A stretch of DNA of 64,000 bases from Cololabis saira (lineage: Eukaryota; Chordata; Actinopteri; Beloniformes; Belonidae). The notes beneath the pieces were generated by a model that saw nothing but the letters and a program-made list of their open reading frames with translations, was not told the origin of the DNA and searched no databases. The first letter of the stretch is position 1. The number at the start of each line of letters is the position of its first letter. This document shows positions 11,961 to 28,100 of this stretch, one piece after another. Position numbers and translations under genes: made by a program. The stretch covers positions 21,003,017 through 21,067,016 of the forward strand of contig NC_084587.1 of the NCBI RefSeq assembly GCF_033807715.1. The letters are read 5' to 3'.

Positions 11961-14900
11961 AATTGGATATTGAGCTGTTCATTAAAAAATCAAATTCCCT
12001 TAAGTCAGCAGAGGATACAGTGTAACACAGTCTAACCTGGGGATGAACACGGCCGGTTTAGAGGAGCCATAAAACCCGCCGCTGAGTCTGATGACTTTCC
12101 TGAATATTTGCCAGAGATGCCCAGTGTTCAGGAATTAGGTGACATGTACACCTATTACACTTCCTTATAAACTGCTGGTTCTTCTTTTCTTTCTTGGTAA
12201 AACTAAACGTTGGCCGTAACAAAAACAAAGCAGCTTGTGTTCAGAGCCTCTGAAGATGAAAACAGAAAGGCCAAGAGGACTCCACAGCTTTATGTAAGAA
12301 CAAAAAAAGACAAGCCTGTGTAGGCACAAGCCTGTTTGAAGCAGTATTCTTTACATTAGTCACTACTACTGTTCCTAAAATAAAACTGCCAATTTAAAAG
12401 AAAGAAAGAAAATGGCCTTCTGATTAATGATAATAAAACAAAAACACAAATCTACAAAAGCAGCTACTTGAAGTCGCATATAAAGGTGGAAGCAGAGGAT
12501 CTATATTTTTTCTTCAGCGGTTTTATCTCTGGCGAGCCACCAACCACCGGACTTGCCTTCACTTGATGGAGAGATTTAAAGGATGCTGTCCTCCTCCTCT
12601 TTTGCTTCTCCCTAGATGAATGTGATCTAAACAGCCACATTGCCCTACTGTTTTTTTTCTCTCGGAGTGACAGCCTTTCTCATGAATTAAAAGAGGAACC
12701 CATTGATTTTCCCATTGCTTAAATTTGCAACTTAATCTCCAGATATGCCTAGGATGTACTGCTCTGTCAATAAACGGCAACGTCACTGAGGAAATGCCCA
12801 GTGAAGAGAGGGGGGAAAGGATGACAGGACCAAGGAGGGGGAGAGGGGGGGGCAGTGGTAGTGATGAGATTGGCGCTTTCTGGGCTCTGCCTCCACTTTC
12901 TTTCTCCTGCCACCAGAAAATAGTCCCAAACTCTTAACAGTGAGTCCAGCAAATTACTGCAAACTTAACACATCATCTAAATGCATCACCAGGAGCAGAA
13001 AAGAGAGGTATACCCCAGCGTCTTACATCCACTTTTTATTCACGTTGCCAAAACGGCTAACACGGCACGTCGTTATGTTTATAAGGCTAATAAACCAATC
13101 ACCGTTCTACATCTGTATAGTGTAACCAGTCATCCAGCGTGGCCTTGCAGTGATCAAATATCATTATATAACGAAGCGGCAACATCCTGGAAAGAAGTTG
13201 TCTGGGACTGAGATGGAAAAAGCACACTTGTCCCCTCTGAGTGAGGGCTGTGAGGAAGTAAGGGGATATCAGAACCTCGCCCCAGGAGCAAACAAGGCAC
13301 TGAGCCCATGCCCTAATTCACAATGAGCACCATAATGTTCTCATCTGACTCCTAATGCAGTCTATAAATCTGAGGAACTCTGCACTACATCAGTGTAATA
13401 CTTGGTATTAATAGCCTTATTTGTACAACGAGTGCAGCGTAGCCTATAGGTCGAGAGCTGCTTTTTATCACATGATGAAAACGTATCGCGGAGAAAGGTG
13501 AGAAATCCTAGGAAGGCAGTTGACAGTTTTCTGAAGAATAACTGGACACAATATGCAGTGTAGCACAGGGTGACCCTTACAGATTTCACCCTCCTACAAT
13601 CCGTCTCTGGTTGTAAACCCTATCCCATAAGCCTCTGGGGTGGTATGGCTGCTTGCCAGTAGCTGTGCTGTTGTTGGCTATGGATTTCCTTTGTGGCCTC
13701 AGTACTTGTGTAGCACATAACATGATACACACAAAGACCAACAAGCATACACCAGTGCATGTACTACCACACGCGCGTGATCTGCATCTACGCTGCGTGC
13801 GTGCACACGAGCATATGTAATTATGCAAAAAAGAAAAGGGAAAAGAAACACTTTTCTTAACCACCCATCTGCAGAAGACCCGCAGCCTTGTAGGAAACAA
13901 GGAGGGGAAAAGAGCACAATGTATCCTTGACAGGGTTCATCTGTTTCCAGTTTGGTGCAGATGCTCAGGTTTTATTGCAGCAGTCTAGTATTTCATGGCA
14001 GATTTAGCCAGTGGTTTGGTTCTCCACTCGCTTGCAGCTCTAATGATGGTACATCTCTTGTAAATTGTGGCGCACCAATAATAAACAAGTTTGTTGCTTT
14101 ATTCTACCAACTTCACATTCCTTTCACTGAGGTGACCAAACACACGGGACGCCTCCACCGCTGTGAATCACGGAACACAGACGAGAGCTTCACAACCAGG
14201 TAGCGCCAAGGATGGATAATTGACCTGTTTTTTTTTTGTTTGCTCCAACTGTTCGAGCCAGCCTGCTGTCGGGGCTGTAACATTTACTTTTCTCCTCATT
14301 TAATGTTGAGCTCTTAATGCTTTTCAGGCCTGTTGAACCCTTCTCAACATATTTGAACTTCTATTTAACGAAAATACACATTTTATACAAAAAAGCAGTG
14401 TAACCTTTAAATGGGGCTTCTGAATTTTAAGTTGGTTGAAATTGTTAAATTATTTAATTGTTGAAGAGTTTATTATTTGAACTATTCAATTACAGCAACT
14501 ATTTATCTTCCTCTACTTCTGTTCTGCTTTTTGTTTCCTCCCATTTGCAGATGTTGCTAAAAACTGAAAAACTTCTATAATATTATTTTGTAACTGTAAT
14601 TTGTGCTGTATTTTTCCATCACTGAACCAAAGACAGGTCATTTGAAAAATGTAAAATTTAAGAGTTAAAACTCATTTTGAAGTATTTTTTACCCCACCGA
14701 AGCACTGGAAACTACCCCTCAGCTTCAATCTGCAGCAGTTGGGTTCATCATAAACACAGCTGCATAAAAGCAACACACACGTCTGTAATAGTTAATGCAC
14801 TTTCTGGACCCTGTCAGCTAGCATGCATGCACACATCTATTTGTTCTCTCACTTTGTCAATGCCAGCAGGGCACGCAGGCAATGAGTCTCTGTCTCAAGA

Positions 14901-15669
14901 CAGAAGTGTAGCGCTGAGTGTCTCTTAACTGGCTCGTTTAGTCCTGATGGCTTAAATGATTTCATCACTATTAATGACAGGGACCGTGGCTCCCCGTGAT
15001 GCGCCGCCAGATGCTCGGGGACCGCTGAGCTTCCCGCTCACTTCATCTAACACCCAGCAGCTTTTCCTCATTCCTCCTTCTGTGCAGTCTAATGATTGTC
15101 CTCTACATGCCCCCTACCACTCCATTCTTCCTAGTTGTCCTACGGATGCTGAAATAGGGAGTGGGCTTTTTGCACCCGCGCTCATATCTGCAAGAGTGCA
15201 GGGTCAGTGTGCCACGAGGCTGAAAGGCTGTTGAACAATTTATTAAGGGAGCGTGAAATTAAAATGAGTATTTGTACACAAATTTTCTTTCTCTAGACCA
15301 CTGGGCAAACCAATGAATCAGCTATCGGCCCGGCTCCCGAATTACTACAGAGGTTAGAGGTCAGACGAAGCAGGTCAGTTGGCATCGGACCAGCCTGCCC
15401 TCAGATGTCTTTCCTGCAAATGGAATCAAAAGCCTTTTGACGGCTTTGAGGTCTTGCCGCACAAAGCCCCAGTCTTCATTAGCTTCCTCTTGTAATTGTT
15501 CACTGATTTTCAAACAGATGTACAGTGTCTTGATTCATTGACGTGATTTTCATTCATTTGGATAATGAAAGCGTTAAGTACCATTTTGGTCTCTCTTTTT
15601 CTCCTTTCCTCTGTCTCCTCTGTCTTGTTGAGCTCCTTGGTTCCAGCTAAGTAATGACAATTTAATTCG

Positions 15670-15671
<2 letters not shown>
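11961..15671. other. Non-coding DNA, no gene seen
   Basis: Unique sequence of changing base composition. There is an AT-rich stretch at 14340-14680 and repeat-free, island-like patches at 13020-13160 and 14960-15060. Open frames up to about 100 codons occur but none has splice context plus plausible composition. No RNA genes or mobile elements were recognised. Confidence 0.6.

Positions 15672-15752
<81 letters not shown>
15672..15752. repeat. (GT)n microsatellite, about 40 units
   Basis: An uninterrupted dinucleotide array of 81 bp, likely length-polymorphic. Perfect alternating purine/pyrimidine runs of this length can adopt Z-DNA. The His-Thr open frames on the other strand come from the repeat. 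Confidence 0.98.
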
Positions 15753-15755
<3 letters not shown>

Positions 15756-16440
15756 GAAACTGCTGCTGTTTGGTGAACACAAAAGGGCCTTGTCTTTCCT
15801 GGTATTGTAATCAATAAGCTTGGTCAGGGTTACGTACACATGCACCAACCTAAATAATAATAAATGAGCCCTTTTCTTTAAAAAAAAAAGAAGAAAAATC
15901 TGAGCATCTTCAAAGGATTACAGTTTGTGAACTGCAGCACAGTAGAAATCACAATAGAATTCACCATGTGTTTTCACCATGAAAGATGGATGTAAAATCC
16001 CCCCTTCTTATTTATTCTTTGGATTTAATTAAGCAGCCGATTGCTAATTTAAATAACTTCCAAATGTCACCGACTGTGAATTTCGGTTCACAATTAAAGG
16101 CTGTCAGTGTTAGTGATCGAGTAAAACAACATAATTCCACGGAAACGGTTCGTTCTAGCAGATGAGAGTTAAAACCCCACCTGCACGTCGTCCAGAATAT
16201 GTTTTTGTTCGTGTCAATGTGCGGTATGCAAGTGTGTATGCAGTTATAATTTCCCAGCGCCTAAACCTTCATCGATTCTGCTGCTCCTGTCTTCCCAAGA
16301 AGCAGGGGGAGGATTATCCCTTTAAGACAAGCTTTCTCATTGCAGATATTAGGTCATTAATTTCACAGGCTTACATATGAAAATATTGACTCTTCCCAGA
16401 CACCCCAGTATATCCTCCGTCCTAGCCACAGCACCGCATA
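15753..16440. other. Non-coding DNA, no gene seen
   Basis: AT-rich unique sequence with ATTTAAATAACTTCC and similar low-repeat stretches around 16020-16130. No exon or RNA gene was recognised. Confidence 0.6.
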
Positions 16441-16600
16441 AATACATTTTTTCCATGTATGCGCTATTAAAGTGCCATTGATTTATTGGTTTGAGAATCT
16501 GATTAATAAGCAAATGCTTGGAATGAGATGTTAATTACTGATTTGTATGAGAAGTGTAAGATCAAAACCTTGCTCTGCTTACGGTGGCTTTACCTTTTTA
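16441..16600. promoter_or_regulatory. Candidate conserved regulatory island
   Basis: A repeat-free AT-rich segment dense in homeodomain-type cores: TGATTTAT (16479-16486), which fits the PBX-HOX bipartite consensus, plus GATTAATAA (16501-16509) and TTAATTACTGATTTG (16531-16545). No open frame. Enhancer function is inferred from motif density only. Confidence 0.35.
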
Positions 16601-17480
16601 TCTTTATGAGCTCCATGAGAACAAATAATACCTCAGTTTTTCCATTTGCATAAATACATCTCCAACTGCATAGCCGGGACACCTGAGAGGAAGTGTCTAC
16701 GTGTATTTGGGTGCAGTTACGCAGGTCGCCGGCGCAAATGCTATAAAGTGAAAGAATCAGAATCAGACATAGAAATATTCAAAAGGATCGGGTGGGAGAT
16801 GGGTGCAGCTCCCTGTCCCCACATAGCAGACGAGGGAAGGGCAGGCTTCAGGGAAAATTAAAAAAAAAAAAAAAAAAAAAGAGAGTGGGAAAGATGAGAG
16901 AGTGAGAGTGCAAAGGTTGTCACAGACTAGTTGCAGCACAGGACACGGAGAAGGGGAACGCATGTTCCAGCCTTCAAACATCTGTTAGTCGTTTGTACTG
17001 AGCTGGGAAGAAAATAGCAGGAAGCATTCTGGTGGTGGCGGAAGATGAAAAGACAAGAAGATTGAATAAAAAAACATGTGTCGCACATGCACTGTGGCTG
17101 ATTGGATGCGTCCCATGGATTAGCCCCGGCAGGCGCTGCCAGTTTGAAAAACACACAGTGGCTGTGGACACATGCTAACACGGGGAGGAAGGAATTATTC
17201 TCACCATTTTTAACATTTTGTTTTGGTTGCCTATGGGCAACCCTGTCTCCCTGTCTTCTCTTTACCTGTGGTTCTGACACACTGGTTTGATACCAAACTT
17301 TACACCATATTTTTGGTATATATAGCTCCTGTTTCACAGCCTAAACAAGCCAAGCTCTTGCGCTTCCGGCGCCGTTTACTCAAAAACCTAAAGCTTGTAT
17401 CGTTTGTTACAATAAATGCCCGTGTTTCGCTTTGTTCACCTCAGACATACCAGGTGTGTACAGCAGGTGCGAAAAATAGG
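16601..17480. other. Non-coding DNA with an A21 tract
   Basis: Contains a 21-bp poly(A) run (16860-16880) that could be the tail of an old retrocopy or SINE, but no recognisable element body lies immediately 5' of it. The rest is unique sequence with no convincing exon. Confidence 0.6.
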
Positions 17481-17890
17481 AACAGATGCAACAGTCATCG
17501 AAAACGCGACACGACAATGCCAAGTGGCGGCCATTAAAAGCTCGTCACACGCCCACACAGTGGGGCCTCCCATCGCTAACGAGAGAAAATTTGTTGGGCC
17601 ACAGACAGGTGGAGTAATGCCGCTACAATTATGCAAAGCACGAAAGCGTGCATATGAAAAGACACGCGTGCCTTTGTGCAAACGTGCGCGTGCGACATGC
17701 CACTTTGAGCCCATCCCACAGCTCATTAACAGTAATAAGTGACTGCCGCCACCTCTTTTTTGTCAGTGGGGATGCGAGCCAATCAGTGGGGTCATTTCAC
17801 ATCATAACGTCTTACCAGAGCACATTATGGCACTTGTTCATGGCTGGGAATGGCTGCCATTAGTGGCGAAGCCAGATTAGATAAGGGCTA
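17481..17890. promoter_or_regulatory. Candidate conserved regulatory island
   Basis: A CpG-retaining, repeat-poor stretch with ACACGCGTGCC and AACGTGCGCGTGCG (about 17660-17700), CTCATTAACAGTAATAAGTGACTG (about 17722-17745) and a CCAAT box in GAGCCAATCAGTGG (17777-17790). Retained CpGs and lack of simple repeats set it apart from its neighbours. No gene is apparent on either strand. Confidence 0.33.
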
Positions 17891-18245
17891 GGTGAGTGAG
17901 GGGTGGGAAGAAGAGAGAATTAAAAAGGGGGGAAGAGGGAGGTGGATCAATATATGGATACTTATGGAGATAACATCACAATGGGGTGTCTGGGAAGGAT
18001 AGCATTTTCCAGACTCCTGATTTTTTCTCCTTGTGGGAGTGAGATAAAAATGTGTGTGATGACGGAGAAGGTGTGTGTTTGCTCAAGCCTCAATGCGTAT
18101 GACCGCTTGTTTATGAATGAGTCCATTGAGTAATGTGCGCGTGTTTGTGTGTGTGTGTATGCGTGTGTGAGCGCAAATTTGAGCATGTGTTACAGGAGAG
18201 TATAAATTACATCAATCTACTCAAGAGTCTGCACCATGCTTGATA

Positions 18246-18293
18246 TGTGTGTGTGTGTGTTGTGTGTATGTTTGGGGGGGGTGGGGGGGTTGT
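18246..18293. repeat. Imperfect GT repeat with G runs
   Basis: GT dinucleotides pass into GGGGGGGTGGGGGGG (about 18273-18288), a G-quadruplex-prone string. Confidence 0.9.
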
Positions 18294-18412
18294 GCGTGCT
18301 TTACCTTGGCATGTGCGTGTGCAATCCTGTTTAATTACAGATCAGGCTTTGAGGCGGAGGCAAACAGTGCTATAATTACAGGAAACACCTCTTTTAATAT
18401 TTTATGGAAATC

Positions 18413-18415
<3 letters not shown>

Positions 18416-18495
<80 letters not shown>
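18416..18495. repeat. (GT)n microsatellite, about 40 units
   Basis: A perfect 80-bp array ending in GCACGTGAGCGAGAGAGAGAG, so a short GA array follows the GT array. Confidence 0.98.
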
Positions 18496-18496
<1 letters not shown>

Positions 18497-18499
18497 ACG

Positions 18500-19380
18500 T
18501 GAGCGAGAGAGAGAGAGTTGAACATGTTTATTCAGCCTGTGAGAGGAACAGAAGATGAAAATTAGGGGGGGTGTACAGGGAGTTTGCTCTGAATGACTTC
18601 TGGTTCTTGCCTCATGATCTTGTGCCTTTTCTTTCATCCTTCCTTTACTCTTCACAGTCTCTCATTTCACATTTGTGTTTCCAAATGGGTTACGCTAAAC
18701 GCCCCCTTTTCCCCACTTTTGAACCGCTTCCCTCTCAAATATTTATACTCCCTTTTACAAGGCCAAGAGACAGAGGGGTGAAGAAAGACGGCAGAGACTT
18801 AGATCTATCTATTAAAGATGAGCAACCTCTCAAATGCAGAGAGAGGGGTAATGAACGCGTTTGCTCGGGGATGGCAAGGTGTAAACCGTGATTTAATGCT
18901 CGACGACGTATTATAACGGCCGGTTTGCTTTTGTTTTCTCCAAGAGAAAGTTGACAGGAAAAAAAAAGGAAGTGGAGTGAAAGGAAAAAAAAGAGAAGTC
19001 AGACGGAAAAAGAAAAAAGAAAACCAATTTTTTGCAGCTGCTTTTAAAGACATATATCACTCGAAATGACAACCACAACAGCTGGAATGAAGTGTCATTT
19101 TAATGAATGGCTGCTAATTTATGTATTTGTTGATTTGTTTAGCGTTTGTTTGCTTTGTGGGAGGGTGTGTTTGCGGGAGAGGCACAGGCCGGGATGAACA
19201 CATGTTCCTTCTTAGCCTGCAGTGACACAAATGTATTCATGCACGCAGAGACACACACAATGGCAATATGCTAACACTCAAGCAAGTACCCAGTGCCCCC
19301 AACTGTGCCTGACACGTCGGGGGGACTGGGAGCAGGCTTTGCTGGTAGCATGCTTTACTATTCTTTGATATGCACCAGTC
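18500..19380. other. Non-coding DNA, no gene seen
   Basis: Unique sequence, A-rich at 18955-19030 and otherwise of mixed composition. No exon, RNA gene or mobile element was recognised. Confidence 0.65.
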
Positions 19381-19780
19381 ATTAAAAATAGATGGCGAGC
19401 AATCATTACAGGCGTCGGAATTAATCTAATTAGCCCGGCGCGCTAGGCCTCTCTGATTTGGAGGGGGGACTGGAGGGTGGGCATTCTGCAAACAGAGCCA
19501 CCCATCCGCAAACCCAGTGTAAGCAGAGAGGGCTTGGACGCTACAGGGGCCGCGGCGGCGGGGGCATAATCCGCCTTGACTTATTAATACGCGCAAACAA
19601 GATTTAGCTCCTCAAAGCAAACAAATGAAGCAAGTGCTAAGAGGAATGAGAGGCGAGGGGAGGGAACGGGAGGGGGGGGAGAAAGTGCAAGATCGAGGGA
19701 GAGCAAGAGGAGATAAATTATTTAAATCTGTGTGGACTGCATGAAGAGTCGCTACTACCGCTGCTACTGGAGGTAAAAAA
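19381..19780. promoter_or_regulatory. Candidate conserved island, CpG-rich core
   Basis: Starts with TAATCTAATTAG (19422-19433), adjacent Otx/bicoid-type TAATC and homeodomain TAATTA cores, then GCCCGGCGCGCTAGGCC, and later a CpG-rich stretch GGGGCCGCGGCGGCGGGGG (about 19546-19564). Downstream comes a TATA-like AGATAAATTATTTAAA (19711-19726) and, 15 bp later, an 11-codon open frame starting ATGAAGAGTCGC (19741-19776). This could be an enhancer or a weak promoter with a short upstream open frame; the sequence alone does not decide. Confidence 0.35.
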
Positions 19781-19789
19781 AAAAAGAAA

Positions 19790-20290
19790 AAGAAAAAAAG
19801 ACTTAAGAGCCAGAAAAATGTTTGCTCCTCTCTTCATGGTTTTACCTTAAAAAACACAGACTTTTTCCACTGAAGTTTTGAACCACTTCTTTGAAGCTGC
19901 AGTAGGTCATACCATAAATTATAATCTGTTGACTAGTCACTTCCTTATAAACACCGCCAAAATACAAATCCATACTGCTTTCTCACCTACACGGATCACT
20001 GCGAGGCTCAGCACGCACAGACCCGGCCGCGTTATTGACTCTAGAGTCAAAGAAGGCCTGAGGCCACAACCTTTTGACCTCTGTCACGGGTAAGGACTGC
20101 TGCAAGGATGTATGGGTGGTGTGCACTAAGGAGTATAAAGAAGCCTTTTTGTGTCCAAAAGCAAACAAGTGCCAGGATGTAGGTCCAGTTAAATAGGGAT
20201 AAGTCACTCCACAACTCTTTGAATCTCCTACCAGCCTGTTTGTTTGCTTCACTAACTGTTTAGTTGGCTTTTATGCCAAAATAGCAGCGG

Positions 20291-20327
<37 letters not shown>

Positions 20328-21640
20328 GGTTGTGTGCTGTGTTTGTATAAACATGTAATGATGGTAAAAAAGTTAAATAGGCCCAAACCAGAAGGGTAAA
20401 CTTTGACTTTAGAGAGTTTTCAGATGCCAAAAGTTAATTATGACATTGATAATTGCAGAACTCTGTCTGCCGTCATGAGGGAAAAAGTCAGTATGTCAGT
20501 GACAGAAGCAGAAAAAGACACAACGGGTCTGAATAAGTTAATGTAATAAACGTTGTTACATGTTTTTTAATCAGAAAGAAGCCGACGACTACGATGCCAC
20601 CTGGGTCAAACAATAGAAGGTATCCCAAATATAATTAATGTAATGAGTAACTGGAACGCATGTGAGATTTGCTAATTTTTGAAAATAAAAACTAACCGTG
20701 CATCCATCCATCACTCATACTATCAGCACAGTGTGTATGTAGATCTAAACAAAATCCACAGAAAAAAGGAAAAGAAAGGAAAGGGAGCTAAAGCTAAATC
20801 TTTAATGACCGAACCAAACAGAAGTCTAGCAGATGCCAGCTCAGCAAACACAATTGCCATACTGATGAGAAGAGAGCAACACAAGAAGGGAAGATGTCAG
20901 GAAGTTTGTGCAGCATTGCAGGGGAAAGCTGTGTCTCCTTGGCTCTGGCGTATTCCAGGGAACACTTATCTTCAAGATTTCCTAACAAGTATTATCAGAA
21001 ATAGCTCACAGATGCAAGTAAAGATCAGACATCTAATTATATGAAATTGAGGAAATTTGAAAATCATGCTAATTCTTATATACGCATGTAATCTTATGTG
21101 CCTAAAATATCCCAAAGTTTAAATGGACAACTTTCATTAAAATCACTGTGTTGACACTGATGCAGGAGCAGAATCTTGACTTTACTTGACTATATTTTTA
21201 CGAATCACGATTGTGTTCGGTAAATTAGGTAAACCTACATTAAAGGGGGTCTATACGTTCGTATTTCAGGATGCTGTTGTTGTATTTTCCTCTAGATGAA
21301 GGCTCCTTTTTCCTTTTTCTGCTGGCAGTACTTGCAAGAGAATTAAAACAGTGAGTAACTGCAGTGTAATTGTACGTACCATGCGGAAAGACACTAACCA
21401 GGGGAAATTTGAAAGACAATTTCGCCAGCACCTCACTCACACAAAGGACATAATGGCGCTGAAAGCAAAACGACTCAATGAAACAGGAAAAGTGTATTTC
21501 TTGGAATCCACTTACACCCAAATTACAGAGACATTCTTGGCAACGCTCGCAGCGCAGGGGTAACACAATGTACTGCAGTGAAAAGAACATTTGGGACACT
21601 TATCAAGGCAATGACATTATTAAAATGCACAAAGAAAAGA
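19790..21640. other. Non-coding DNA with one 16-bp palindrome
   Basis: AT-rich unique DNA. TTGACTCTAGAGTCAA (20035-20050) is a perfect palindrome built from two inverted TGACTC half-sites. No exon or RNA gene was recognised. Confidence 0.6.
20295..20325. repeat. Poly(A) tract, 31 bp
   Basis: The longest uninterrupted A run in the window. I see no recognisable retroelement body directly upstream, so it may be an expanded homopolymer rather than a tail. Confidence 0.95.
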
Positions 21641-21864
21641 ATATTAAACTAAAGAAAATAATAAATCAGGGTCTGTTTATTTGGCAGTGCTTTACTCCGT
21701 CTCTTGTATTTTTTTTTCTCTCTCCCTCCCTCCTGGCCTTCATCACCAGGTTGAGTTACAGACATGAAGCAAAGGAATGAGGGAGGCAGCGTGGTAACAC
21801 ACTGTACCATGAGGAGTAAAACGCCAGCTCTCACTGATACTCTGTCCACCATGCACCTCCTGCC

Positions 21865-21870
<6 letters not shown>

Positions 21871-21904
<34 letters not shown>

Positions 21905-22044
21905 AACACACACACACAGTAACTGGACAGCTCAGTGTATGGGCTGTACATATATCTACAAAATGCAAGCTGATTATGTGATTGTGTTCCCCTGAGTGTA
22001 GATGTAAAGGCCCATACAAACACACACACACACACGCACACACA
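21871..22044. repeat. Two short (CA)n arrays
   Basis: CA arrays at 21871-21919 (interrupted by CTCACACAA) and 22019-22044, separated by about 100 bp of unique sequence. Confidence 0.9.
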
Positions 22045-24333
22045 TGCTTCACTTCCCTCCTGCCTCCCTCCCTCTGCGGCTCTGCATGTGTCCTGTCATA
22101 TCTCCTTCAGCCTGTAATTGTCCCAACTTATGGTGTTTCTTCCTGCAAGCCACAGTTTAGGGGAAGTGAAATCCTTCTAAGTGACTGTCACAATGCATCA
22201 GCCTCAGGCGAGGGACGCACTCCCGCTCTAACCCCCACCCCCACCCCCCAGTCCCAAGGCTGCTCACTATCCCTCACTTAAAGTGTCTGTCTTGTTGAGA
22301 TGCTCCACTTGTGCTTTCACTTGGTTGCTCCCTGTCACTGCATTTATCCCCTTTAATACTGTCACCCTCCTGACACACCTCTTTTTTTTCCTCCTTCTCC
22401 CCCTTGGTCTGTCCGCGTGTTGCATGTAAGCTGAAAAGAGAGCAGCAGTCACAACAACACGCCGCCTCGAAAAGCCCTGCCCGCGACCTGCTTTCCGCAC
22501 AATCCCTGTTCCCCCAGACTGCATCTACCGGGAGTCGCAGTTTCCCTTTCCTTTTTAAAAAGAGACGGCGACTCCTTGACATACTTTCACACACAAAAAC
22601 ACAGAGAGGAGCTGAGGGTGACGAAGGTCGTGACCCTGGCATGTCACGGCCCTGTGATGCATGGGCCTCTCCCTCTCTGCCTCTGACCTTGTTTTTTATG
22701 CCTCTGTCACTAAGCAGATAAGACACACCCACCCCCTTTGACTGATCTTTCCCATCAGCCATCTAAACTTGCTTTTTCCAAATGTACTTTTTCAAAGAAC
22801 ACAACCAATTCTTAATGTATTTGCCATAGATACTGCAATTAACAGTTTTGGTCTATGCTATGTCCAAGAAAATGAAAAGTCCCACTCTGTGTAGCTTCAT
22901 CGAATTATCAGATGTTTAGTTTTCTATTGTAAGGCAACAAGCAATAGTCAATATTCAAGCAGCAATCAGACAAGTGATCTTTATAAAAATCATTTAAACA
23001 ATGAAAAATTGTCATAGTTCATTTTTGGTTAATCTAACCACTCAAAAAGGAGGGATCTTTTCAAAATGTCTGGTGGATAAGTTACCCAGGCAGCGAGAGA
23101 ATTGATGCTTGTGAATAAGTGAAATCTTGCCCCCAAGCAAAGTCTTTATTTAATCTTTTAAAAAAAGTATTTCAGGTGGCAGGACCTAACCAGGGTAGAG
23201 GGAAAATGAAAGTTTGGAACACGGTTAAGTCTAACATGTAACCACCATCGGACTCTACACGTGGACTAGTTGTGACAGTTTTTTGGTCGTCGAAGAACAA
23301 GCCTTGTATACCGATATTTATGTTGTGCACAACAGAAAAGAACAGCTTCTGGTTGTTCTAAAGTGACACAGGTAAAGATGTCACATGGGGTGGTGTGTAT
23401 CCACAGAATCAAGCAAACATTGACAAAGCAAATAGCTGAAAAACAAGAAGTGCAGCTTAAACTATCAAAATGCTTATTTTGGGGCATTTTGAATGTGTTT
23501 GTTTGTGTGTGTTGGTGTGTATAGTTGCTGTTTAGACTTGTCAGTACTGAGTTTGACTTGCTATTGAGCTTTTTCTTTTTAAACTGTGGACCCGTCGGTC
23601 ACCCATCAACCTTTCATCGACCAATCATGGGGCAGCAAGGGGAGGGACCGGGGGGGTCTGGCAGGGACGGACACTCGGCAGGGGAGGGGGGGGTGGTCAC
23701 TCACTCATCACTTGGACACAGTCCGGCTCTCAGTGTGTGTTTATGTCTATGTGTGAGTGTCTTTGTGTGAGTGTGTGAGGCCAGAAGAAGGTCACTCACT
23801 GGTCACCAGATGTTAACTGTTTGGGCTGAACCACAGAATGCAAGAAAGAGGGGGACAGTGTCTTTACTCCCCACTCTATCCCTCTCCTTTGCAGATACAC
23901 ACACACACGCATACACAGAAAAGCATGAGAGTGATGGGCGATAATGGAGCAGACACTAACAAATCTGCACCTCTTGGCTGGAGGCCTTGACTCAGAATCA
24001 GAAAGCAGACAGTCTGTCCAGCTCATAAGCCCAAGTAAAACACACCGCTACACACTCAGCAGACAGAGGTACCAGTGACCCTTACTGTAGCACCACTCAC
24101 TTTCCAGAGGTATTCATTTGTTGTTAAGTGACATTTACACCAGCGGAATTCGCTGTGGTTAGCTTGTAGATGTATTAGCTATCGCCTCTATCCACTGGAG
24201 ATGTGCGAGTTTCTAATACAGCAAGCAGTTCAGCACTTTGTCACTGTGTGTGGCCTTACAGTGTGCAGGCTGTTGCTGTTCTGGATGTTAGTTCTTCTGT
24301 ATGTCTGGTTATTAAATATCAATCCCCAGCTGC
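22045..24333. other. Non-coding DNA, no gene seen
   Basis: C+T-rich on the plus strand up to about 22740, including CCCCCACCCCCACCCCCC (about 22229-22250), then AT-rich unique sequence. A minus-strand open frame of 162 codons at 22762-22274 is explained by the pyrimidine bias. Short G runs occur at 23640-23700. No mobile element was recognised. Confidence 0.6.
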
Positions 24334-24351
24334 GCACACACGAACACACAC

Positions 24352-24385
<34 letters not shown>

Positions 24386-24386
24386 C
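24334..24386. repeat. (CA)n microsatellite
   Basis: An interrupted CA array (GAACA and TACA variants) of about 53 bp. Confidence 0.92.

Positions 24387-28100
<3,714 letters not shown>

Noticed and set aside
16860..16880. A21 as a SINE or processed-pseudogene tail
   Set aside because: No recognisable element body, RNA polymerase III boxes or target duplication were found.
22274..22762. 162-codon minus-strand open frame
   Set aside because: Arises from a pyrimidine-rich plus strand; no recognisable domain.
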